64,000 bases of DNA from Anaspis maculata (taxonomy: Eukaryota; Arthropoda; Insecta; Coleoptera; Scraptiidae). The notes below the pieces were generated by a model. It worked only from the letters and a program-made list of their open reading frames with translations. It was not told where the DNA came from and did no database searches. Numbering within the stretch: the stretch's first letter is position 1; each line of letters begins with the position of its first letter. The position numbers and the translations under genes were made by a program. The DNA is taken from contig OX421962.1 of assembly GCA_949128115.1 (NCBI GenBank), positions 39,207,745 to 39,271,744 of the forward strand, in the 5' to 3' direction. Positions 10,801 through 22,800 of this stretch are shown here, piece after piece.

Positions 10801-13800
10801 GGACCATTTCCAGAATGATGTCTGTCGATCTGTAGGTAGGCGTGGGTTGATGTGTGTGTGAGTGTGTGTGGTCTCACGATAACTACCGAACCGTTGATAT
10901 GATCGACTTGAAATTTAGAATGCAGATATGCAGTTTCGCTGCGGAAGAAGCCCATTAGTTTTTGGCTGTCATCTCCCAAACAGAAATGTTACTATCAAAA
11001 AATGACAGAAGCTTTATCTCACAGAACTTAGCTTGTTGTATGTCATTTGAAAGCTTTTGAAAAACTGTATTAAGAACAATTGGAAGTATTGCCCTATCTT
11101 TCATCTGTTAAATAGTAAAAAATGTCAAATTTCGAAACTTTACTATTTAATTATTCAAAATCTATTCGATTAGATGGATTGGAACCAAAATTGAAAGGAA
11201 GCAACACAACAAAAGAGGTCAAATCAGGTCCGCAGTTGCAGTTATCCACCAGTTACCATTCGGGCGTAATGAATTTCCAAAATTTCTCCCAGCCGTTGTC
11301 ACCTGAGAGGGCGTCTCGCCCGTGTTTTGACCAGGACGACTCGCTTTCGATGCAAGACTCCACTCAAAAATTAATTTCTGCTCGGGGATCGACTTTTTTC
11401 GGAAAATATCAAGTGATATCGAAAGTAAATTGGATTGGGCGTCGTGTGGACCCATTTGCAAAATCGACACGTTTTTGGTACTTCCGGTTTTCCGACGATA
11501 ATTTCTTCAAAATGAAATTTGCACATTCTTTGAATTTGAAAAAACTGCAGTGCAAACTTTGACATGCGGTGAGCTCACGAAATATTCATTTTAGGTGCAA
11601 ACTTGCTGAAAATGAGAGTTGGAGAAAAAACTTTTGAAATCGGACCCACGGTTTTCGAGTTTTCCTCTCTAGAAAAACTGCAAATTTTCCAACTTTCTAT
11701 CCCGTGAACAGTTAACAAGCCAACTAGAGGTAACTGGTTCTTGAACATTTTCCAACAATTTTTTCTCCAATTTTCCTGGAATTTTCTGGTTGAAAATGTA
11801 AAACCACCCTGGGTTTTTGAGACCGGACTTAGATGATGGAGCTTAAAGTGAAACCTCAATTGACGATTTTTACAATAAGATGATTTTGAATAAGATTTGA
11901 GGTTTTCCCGGAGAATTCAAATTTCCTAACAAGATATTCAATTCCCCACAAATTATTTTCGATCTCTCTTATCCCAACTGCCCACCCGAAGGGACGTTTC
12001 GAACAAAAATTTCCATAAGTTCCTGGATACTAGTCGGGAAAGTTTTGGGGTGACACAACCTTGACACAACCGGTTTTTTAATTGTCTATGGACTGGCAAA
12101 ATGGAGATCATTAAACTCGGGATACCCTGTATAAGCGATCTATCGGGGGTGGATTGCATTTATGAGTCAGTTTCATTTATTTTGAGAAGGACTAAGTATA
12201 TGTATAGTACACCCACTTATGGTGGCCTTACATTGAGCATTAAATGCTGCAGCTTTTTTAGTTGCCGAGCTCTCGATGGTCACATATTGGTCATTGACAG
12301 CAATGACAGGCGTCAGGTCCAAACAGAACTCTACAGCTGAAAAAAGCTGCAGTATTTGATGCGCAATGTAAGGCCACCATTACCCTATAGTTTGACCCTA
12401 TTCAACAAACATCTGACCTGACTGTATTTGGATCACCATGATCTTGCTTGATCTGACTTGCAAAAACAACCTTCGAAAAATTGCTAGCCCATATAATCAA
12501 CGACGAGACCACAAGGTAGAATGACAATATAAATTATGATTCTGTATTTTTGTTGTTGCAGAAAACTTGACAACTATCGATCCTGAAGCTGAAGAAAAAG
12601 AAAATCGACATAAAGATTTAGTCCAGGAAACTGTTCAGGTGGGGATGATGTTTGCCTCGAAGGCATTTGTGCAGTTATTGGCTAACCCTTTCGTTGGACC
12701 TTTAACTCACAAGTAAGAAAACAAAATCTCTAAACGAAAGTTCAGCATCTAATTTGCCTTTTTTGCTTGCAGAATAGGCTACAGCGTCCCCATGTTCGCA
12801 GGATTCGTTATAATGTTTCTTTCAACAATAAGTAAGTTTTCTGTTTTCCTAAACACTTTTGCCCTGTGTGCTCCCTCATAATGAAAGTTTCCCTGTTTAC
12901 ATAATCGGCATTTTAATTGTAAATATTACCCCCGCCGTCGCCGCGGTCGCATAATAGGGTAGTAAAACGGCGCCATCAAATTGCTTTTTTAATGTAAACT
13001 TTTTTAATTGGAATATTTTGATCTCTATTCACTCAATCACCGGAACTGGCGGTGGTTTCGCGGTGCGTAATTTAAATCAACCAATATTTTTAAGGCTTTG
13101 CGGCGGTTGTTTCTTAATCGCTTTGTTTGATCAAATTTTAATGAATTTCAAAGAATTTCGGTCGGCTAAAATCGTATTAACAGAAGCGGGCACGAAAAAA
13201 ATTGAAAGGAAACATCAAACGGGACCGTGCAAAAAATGAGATTTCCAAATCAAATGACCTGATTAAACACCCCTGCTGTCGATAAACTGGTTAGTGTAAA
13301 AGGGCGAACATCTGAAGGCGCTTTGTGATAGCTCTGCGTATAAGTGGTTCTAATTAAATTATTTCCGGAAGCTGCGCTAATAGGACTCGGCTGGAAGACT
13401 AATGGAGATGGCTCGAAATTCTAAAACTAGCCTGCAGTACTGTACGACACGGAGTTTTTGGATAGGCATGTCTAGCTCATAACGTAAATTGGTGGGAACT
13501 CTTGGACGAAAGTATAGCGAAAGAATGTCCGCGAGAAAGCAAAATATGAGATAAGATTCCATTTTTCTTGAAGCGCAGCTTCTGGCTTCAATTTTATATG
13601 GTTATTACCCCATTTAATGTCGCCCAGTCATGCATTACTAATTTCGATTTAATTAAGATCTTAGGACTAATTGAATTCGTCATATCTTTTCAGTATTTGC
13701 ATTCGGTAGAAGCTACAGCGTTTTGTTCATAGCGAGGGCACTTCAAGGAATCGGATCTTCCTGCTCCAGCGTATCCGGCATGGGAATGTTGGCTGAGCGT

Positions 13801-16800
13801 TACCCTGACGACAAGGAGCGTGGCAATGCCATGGGTATCGCACTTGGAGGCTTAGCCTTAGGTGTTCTTATAGGACCACCATTCGGCGGAGTCATGTACG
13901 AATTCGTCGGGAAATCCGCACCTTTTCTCATACTATCAGCACTTGCACTTGGTGACGGACGTAAGTATGTGAACTGAGTTACAAGAGAGATCAATACGGA
14001 AAACACTGAAACTAAGAGACACTTCTAAAAAAATCCTGCTGTTTTTTTCACGACAAGAACTTTCTTTCCTCGACGGGGTATGCGCTGTCTCTCTAATAAT
14101 TGCTATCATAGCCATGCCACAGATAAAGTTGTACCTATGGAATTGGTTTCCTGACAAACAGGCCATTATAATTACATGTAATGGTAGATCACTCAATTTA
14201 CCATTTAAGATGTATGCAGGAGAAATTGTCTGTTGCTTACGTGCTTTTCAATCCATTTGATTCTGCCTTCAAGTCAGTTGTTTTTAAAAGGGCAGTCATC
14301 AAGGTTTCGATTTACTATTCCTTTAGTTGCTTCAAGATCGTCCTCAGTTGCTCCAGTAGACGAACTGTAGACGAAACCTTCAGTTTTTTGCACAAGGACC
14401 TTACGACCTGAAGCATCGTCTCCGACTAATCCCATATCATCCTTTCGTTCAACATCCTCTTCCAGCTAGTCTGAGATCGTATCATCAGTTACTTGAACTC
14501 TTTTTCAGTTCCTCTAACATGTCACCGTTCTTGCTGCAGTATCCTTTGTCCCTTCAACATCAGGATCTTCCAGCTATTAACTACACATCTGGGTCAGCAA
14601 TGATTTTTTCCGACTTATAGCCATTTCTCAAGCATTTTTTGTATCGGCATAATCTCTGAAACAGCGCGATGCCATTACACCGCAATCAATATTTCATCTT
14701 GCATCAAGCTTGCGGCTGTAAAATTACAATTTAACAACGAAGTACGTTACGAGTACCTGCCCACAAACCAAAAACAACAAATTAGTGGATTGATACGGTC
14801 AATTTTGAAATTATTAGCATGACAAATTTTATCAACATTTTGTTTACACCATTTTACTCTTTCACACACACTAAAATAAAATCTATTTTCAGTACTACAA
14901 CTTCTGATGCTGCAACCATCTGTTGTGCGACAAGATTCTGATCCACCGTCCCTAAAAGCATTAGTTACCGATCCTTACATCATTATTGCTGCAGGTATGA
15001 TGGCGTGACTCCGCACTCAGTGGCATTGGTGGCAAATGCATCGCTTCGGAAGATGCACTTGCCAGCTGGTTCTAAATGTTATCAATTATACAGGGTGGCC
15101 CAACGAAAACAGAACAGAGGGGTTTTCGGGCATTTCACATTATTTTTTTGAAAAAAGCTCAGACAGGTCGATTTTTATATCGAGGGGGACATCTGAAACA
15201 AACATTGTCAAATTTCTATCTTCAGCCCCCTCACCCCTACCCACCTCAACTTTAGAATTTCAAATGACACCATCTATTTTGCGATACATCAAATCAAAGA
15301 AAATCAAATTCTTTTTCTGGAAAAAATATTTTCAAAATTTTCAATCCCACCCCTTATCTTCCTAAATTTCTCTGACTGTCCCATTTTATATCCTCGACCC
15401 CTCAGTTCCCTTCATTTTAATTAGCGTCATCCTGAATAGCATCTAAGGAGAAAATTTTCGGTGGAGAAAAATGTTACCCAAATTCACCCCTTTCCTCTCC
15501 CCCACCCCAATTTCAAAACTTAACAGACACCACCTACTTCGTGATACATCGAATAAAAGGAATTTGAATTCTCTTACTGAAAACAATTTTTTTTAATTTT
15601 CAACCCCTCTCCTGATAAATTGAACATTCGAAGTATTTTAGGGGGAAAGGGTTTTTTTGAAAATTCTGAAAATATTTTATTCAGGAAGAGAATTCACTTC
15701 CCTTCGATTTGATGTATCACAAAGTAGGTAGTGTCATTTTAGATTTTGAAGTTGAGGTGGGAGAGTGAAGGGCTAAATTTGGGTGGCACTTTTTACACAG
15801 AAAATTTTCTCCCTCGATGCTGTGCAGGATGACGTCGACTGTACTCAAGAGAATTAAGAGATCAAAAATATTACATTGGAAACTCTGACAATTTTAGGAA
15901 AAAGGGGGGTGGGGTTGAAAATTATAGAAATATTTTTTCAGAAAGAGAATTTATTTCTCTTCAATTTGATGTATCGCAAACTGGGTGGTGTCATTTGAAA
16001 CTTCGAAGTTGGGGTGAGGGGGCTAAAGATGGAAATAAGCCAATGTATGTTTCAGATGTCCCCCTCAATATAAAAATCGACCTGTTCGAGCTTTTTTCAA
16101 AAAAATGAGGTGAAATGCCCGAAAACCCCTCTGTTCTGTTTTCGTTGGGCCACCCTGTATGAAAGAAAATGTTCAAATAGAACCTAACAATCAAAATTTG
16201 TCACTTGTTCAAGGTGCAATTACTTTCGCTAATATGGGAATCGCAATGTTGGAACCATCTCTGCCGATATGGATGATGGACACGATGGGCGCCGGGCGAT
16301 GGAAGCAGGGAGTGACATTTTTGCCTGCCAGTATTTCGTATTTGATAGGGACCAATCTTTTCGGGCCACTGGGGCATCGAATGGGCCGTTGGCTTGCTGC
16401 TTTGTTGGGTCTTGTTATAATCGGAATCTGTTTGATGCTGGTATGTATTCTCTTGTACTGTCGCTATCATAAGCGAATTGTCAAATGATTGACTAGAAAC
16501 TCCAAGTTAACAGATGAACCTATCGCAGTTGTTGTGTGAGCCGATTTCATCAAGAAAAAAATTGAAACATGAAAATGACTTTTCACCCTGTAAATTGAAA
16601 AGTACCAGTTGAAATCCTTTTCATAATATGTTTAGTATGGCATTATGAGCTTGCAAAAGAACCGAAACCGGCTTAATATAGATCAATTCCACCAAGAAAA
16701 AAATTAAAGATGAAAAATAGTTTTCACCCTGTAACTTGGTACACAGAAGATGGGTGGTATATTTTTTATATGTTCATTGGAAAACTATAGTTTATCAAAC

Positions 16801-19800
16801 TAGCCTGAAACTGTTTCTCCGGTCATCAGGTTTTCAAGAAAGAAAGAAAGAAAGTAAAGAAAAATAATAAACTCTCACCCTGTATACTGATTTGTAGCAG
16901 TCACAGAGTTGAAGACTTTTGATATGTTAAAGAGAGGACTGGAAGCTTGTCATGGTAAAAAAACCCGTTTTTGTTTGAAACAATTCCAGCAAACCACCCA
17001 TTTTTCCTATTTCCAATATACTACGGGGTGTTTATAAGAATCTGTGATCGCGGCAGGCATGGGTCAGGCCGAAAAACGCAGTAACAGGCGCAATTGTAGT
17101 GATCGAAAGCGGAATCCAAAGGCGATGCGATCACAGACATTTATAAACACCCGGTATAATATGGAATCTTTTATAAAGCCCACAATAATTATTTAAAAAA
17201 TTCTCGACTTTTACTTTTGAAGTTACGACGGGTCAAAGAGGGGTCCTTCGAACCCTTCTATTTTCGTTGTTTCAAAAGATTTTTGTCAACTGTTGGTGCA
17301 AGAATTATGGACAAAAAATATCAACTACTGTGTGTGTACTACGTTTCCATTTAATATACACGATTCATGAAGTAAAAAATTCCATTTCTTCAAAAAAGTT
17401 CTTGTTACAAAGCCGTGTTATCTTCTGCTCCACATCGGTTGAGGGATCAACCAAATGGTTCAGAGGCGTTTTTGAAGAAAAATAATTTCCGAGGTATCTG
17501 ACTCACTCTGTATAGAAACCAAAAATTCAATACAAATCCAGTTGTTTATTTTTCTTACTCATAATTCTGCCACCATCAGTTTATTGAATTCTATTAAAAT
17601 AACGGAACTGGAAGGGTTCGAAGGACCACCCTTTGACACTTCATAACTTCAAAAATGAAAGTCCAAGAATTTTTTTCAATATTTTTTCTGGGCTTCATGA
17701 AGGATTCCATGTACTCTATATTGTTTTGGTCCGAAACTTTCGAATCACCCTGTATTTTACAGAAATTTCGCTCCTGTCAAAAATCGTCGCCATTCTTTTT
17801 CTGGGTGGATCAGTCACTTTGGTGTAAGGAGATATCACGTCAAAAGTCATCCCGTCTAAAGTCGCATCCACATAGGATTAGTGCAGTGCAGTAGCAACAG
17901 CGTCAGCGGTGAGAAAGCTAAATTAAAGATTTTTTTTATATTGAGTGTTCACATAGACTTACGGTGAGAAACTGAGAAACGGTTTGGCACTGCCACTGCC
18001 ATTCTTTTCTTACTGTAAGTCTATGTGAAAGCTAAATATAAAAAAAAATCTATAGTTTAGCTTTTTTACCATGCCGTTGCCACTGCACTAATCCTATGCG
18101 GATCCGCAAAATAATTATCTTTTGCGGTATTTTGCCATTTTATGTCGCGTAGGTACCACACCACCTAGAAACCTAGAAACATGAACAAACCGCGTCTTAG
18201 TATCTTCAGCCGTTTCTGAAATATCCAGAAATTAGTAGTATAAAACTTACTTACGTTGAAAAGTGAAGAAAATTTAAAAAAAAAACACAACTTTTATCAC
18301 TCAAAACTTTGTTCAAACTCACTTCTATTGCAATTTGAGAACCATAATTGAACTGCGAATATGAGATTGACTCGGAAAAGATACCAAAGATTTTGATATC
18401 CAATATAGTAATGTAACAAGTCAAATCGTTCTAACCCGAAAACAACTCGACTTCGTCTCGGATTTTACTCAGATGATATCGGGTCTACTTTTCCCTCGTG
18501 ATTGGCAGTTTGTTTGAAGAATTTAAAACATTTAACTCTTCTCCGCTTCTTCCTGACTTCTCTTCTAAGCATCTTAAATAATCGCTTGGATCTCCCAAAT
18601 CAGACTTGATGTGTTGAAAAAACAGAGCTACAGGTACCTCAAAAAGCCGCCACCTTTCTGGAATCAGATTCTACTAATCCCCTAGGGAGTCTACACTGTC
18701 CTTACCAATTTTGCAAATAAAATCACGGTTATTAGGCCACGGACACTTCCCTTTCAGTTATTCCCTGTAGCCGTAATTTTACTTTTGAACTAAATAGTAT
18801 TTCTAGCAAGCTGTCAGTGCCGTAACTAAGGCGTGGCGAAGGTGGCATTTGCCACAGGCGCAAACATTTCAGGGGCGCAAAATTCAGCTTGGGTAATACT
18901 TATTACTTATTTTCTCAATTTTTATTTGGCATTTTTACCTGAACCTTTATCTACTTCTACCTACAACTTCACTAACTTTATAAATAAAAGAAATCAAAAG
19001 CGCCTTTTTCTTCCACCTTTTCATGACATGATTTGAAACAGACATAAAACGAATAAAATGGACGAGCACGGCGCTGCAAGAAGTAGCATGCTTAGGATGA
19101 AGCAGCGCATCGCGCTCGGCGCTCGGCGCCCACCGCCAGCGCCGGTCAATCTAGGTGCTTTTCGAGTTCCAGCCTTACTAAATATTACCGCATGTATTTA
19201 CTTACACTTTGCACCAAATAAATACAAGAGCGCCGAATCAGACTGAGATGGGGCTTCTCTATATTCTGCAAAGTTTTTTCATCCCTTGTTCAGTAAACTG
19301 AAGCTTGTCAATTCGTATTTGCGCTCTTCTGTCGGCCAAGAAAGATAAACAAAAATAGGTATTACTTTCAATCGATGAAACAGCTACGTCAAGCTTGAAT
19401 CTTGTGAAATTATAGACGTATTTTTTGAATCGAAATCTAAAAAAGTTCAGCTTGGTGGTTGAAGTTTCAAGATTTTTTTTCATTCTTAATTTTTTTTGTC
19501 ATAAAATTATTTTCAGTTACTTACTTGGGTATTTGAAATAGGGTTGCAACGTGCATCTTTTTCCATTTTGATTCTAAATATTTTGTCAATAACTTCTTGT
19601 TGAAGACTTTTTTGTGTGAAAAGATTATCAATTTGTTCTAATGTTTTTATTTCTGGGTTGGGAAGCTCGACTGCAAAAGAATGAACGGCCGGGAGTTGGA
19701 AAATTTTATCTACAAGCCGAATGAGTTTATTATTGGTTTCACCTATTTTTTATGAAATATCGAGTGGATGATTTTAAAAATATGATGATCATCTTACTGG

Positions 19801-22800
19801 CCATTTGAAAAAAAATTTCATAGATAATTGTGTTCCCATAGTGACCAAAAATCCGGAGGGGGAAGAAATGGAAGCTTCTAGCCTTAATTTGAGATTATTA
19901 TTAGCATTATTATAATTATCTGTAAAAATTTCCGCCTTGGGATGTTCACCGAGATGTTCACTTCCTTGGGGCGCATAATTGCTACATTGCCACAGGCGCC
20001 AACAAGCCTAGTTACGGCACTGCAAGCTGTACATTCGTTATTGAAAAAGCGCTCCTATAGGCATATGAGCTATTGCGAGTAGGTATCTACCTATGTAAAT
20101 AATACCTATGTAAATAATAATAATGGCCCTGGCGGCAGGTGCACATTAAAAAATCAGACCTCTCGGGCATTTTTAGTGGGTATCTACCACATTTACGTTA
20201 TACATCATTGAGTTTCGAACGGCTTTCAGCGTGATGTAACTCACTCGTCCCCTAAAGGGGAACTTCAGCTCCGTATGCGTGTGCCACCCCTACCTATAGT
20301 TGTGGGACTGCAGCCATTCGGCATTTAACTTTCATCGCAGAGGACCGAAAACTCCAACTCTGACTGTATTTACGCTATTAAAGCTCGAGCGCGCCGACTT
20401 TCAATGTTAAATAAGTGGTTGTTTTTTCAAACTACTGACCCACTCTATTCGCATCATTGGCTGGAAGCTATTCGGTTCGCGCGAGGAACGAAAAAAAAAG
20501 ACAAAGATTAACTAACATTTTACGATTGCTTCAGATACCGTTGGCCACCAGTATGAACCACCTGATCGTGCCCAACGCCGGCTTGGGATTCGCCATAGGG
20601 ATGGTCGACAGTTCGATGATGCCGGAACTGGGATACCTGGTGGACATCCGGCATACCGCCGTCTATGGCAGCGTCTACGCCATCGGCGACGTCGCTTTTT
20701 GTCTCGGTTTTGCCATTGGTAATGCAAACTGCATAACATAATCAATAATTACGCAACACTTGACTTTCTTTGCGCCATTTTTGCGGTTATTCTACACCCG
20801 TGTTTCAGCAGAGCAGAATTTGTACCTACCTACCTATGTGTTTGTTTCCTACTTTCCCATTCATGCTGAACTGATTAAGTGGTGTGGCTCATATTATAAA
20901 TCTCAATGTATAATGCATGAATTTTCCGCTTTTTTACGGTTTTTTCTTCGTCTTGTCGCAGGCCCGGCCATGAGTGGGACCCTAGTCAAAACGATCGGTT
21001 TTGAGTGGATGCTTTTTGGAATTGCCATATTGAATTTCCTGTACGCTCCGTTGCTGATAAGTTTGAAGAGCCCGCCGACGAAAGAAGAGAAGAAGGTAGG
21101 TTCCGATGCTGCCGGGAACAGCAGTAAAACAATAACTATTCATCAATTCCCAATTTTCAACATGATGGGAAGCGGTTGATGAAGTTGTAGCACATACGGC
21201 GAGCAGAAGATAAACTGGCAAGGTCTTTTGTTAAGCTAAAATCGATAGATTCTCCCGGTGGTGCTGTGAATTTTGAAGTGCATCACCGACGAATTCTCAG
21301 ACAACTTCAAATGCATTATTTAATTTTTCTCAATCATTCACACTCGGCTCATCCTCGGGAATAGTGGTCGTGGTCGTAGGTATTCCTGAGTTAATCCCGA
21401 GGTTAATCCGCATCTCAGCCATCCTTTCATGTCACTCCATCCCTTCTCAACAATAGAATTTTGAACGGTGGATGGATTATGATATTGGAAAAAGGATTAT
21501 GACTTTAGCCAGAATGCATAGAGAGTAACATAGATGATTTTTTTCAATAAATAAATAGAAATCAAATAAAAAAAGAAAAGGACGTCTTCTTGATATTCAA
21601 CCACCGACTATACATACCTAGAGCTTAACTGCTGGTTGCTATACGAAAAAATTAAAATAGACGCACCTTCATGCAGTTACAGATCGACAGCCATTATATT
21701 ATGTTACATTTTATGCCAGCAGCTCTCAAACAACTACTGCACAGTGCACACACATCTAGAGAGTAAAAACACCAATTCTGCATTTTACGTTAGGGCAATA
21801 AGATTTAGATTTGGCATGGGCGTACTTTATACCAATAAAGCAAGCAATTTGACCCGTAGCACTCGAACTTCGACCAGAAAAATTAGTTTCAAAAATTAAA
21901 TTTTTTTAAAAAATTTACTTTTCTCCAAAAATTCAAAATTTGAGCTCGTTAAGTTAAAGACCATTCTTGTAGCATTCAAAAAAAAATTATTTGACCAATA
22001 TTACAGCCACCTTGAGGAGTCAATGAGGGGCCTCCAAGAACGAATAATGTTTCACAGATAAATGATAAATTAGATAGCCAGGATAAGAACTTTTCAGTTC
22101 ATAATACCCTCTCTCAATTTTCAAAGGAGAAAAAACAGAATTCCAGAATGGCAAACTTAGAATCGAGTAAGTACATACCTAACTGAAACCCCTGAAAGAT
22201 TTTAATAATCGTATACAGCGTGTTTCAGTGATTATAGCAAAAAAAATTGACTGTGGGTAGATCTCGTCAAAATGTGACAGAAACCTATACAGTGTGTCCC
22301 GAAATTAGACCGCAATATTTGACCAGCTTATTCTACGTCGAAAAATAATAGGAAGAAAGGTTCCAATAAACATGGGTCGAATAATGCCCCCTAAGGAAGC
22401 TAGAGCTTCTTGAAGGGGGAAACGTGATGATGGTTTTTTGCAAATTTCTCCAAAACTTGCCAAGATAAAAGGACAAAATTTGGTTTGATCACTACATGTT
22501 TTAAGCTTGAAGTGTTACAAAATACTGTCGCCCCAGGGCCTCCACAATCCTAAATCCGGCACTGGGATGACTTGAAGCGGATTCACAATTGTCGGAAACC
22601 TGAACGACAACATAAACGGGAACGTGAACAGCAACGTAAACGGGAACGGCGACGTAAACGGGTACGTGGACGGCAGTCAGGAAAACTTCGAACAAAATAA
22701 GGCGGTTCACAAAGACGGCAACGGAATGACAACGCGAAGGAGACCGTGAACGGCAGGCCAGGAAAAGTCGATTAGGCCATTTTTTGAAGATTTCCTTTGC

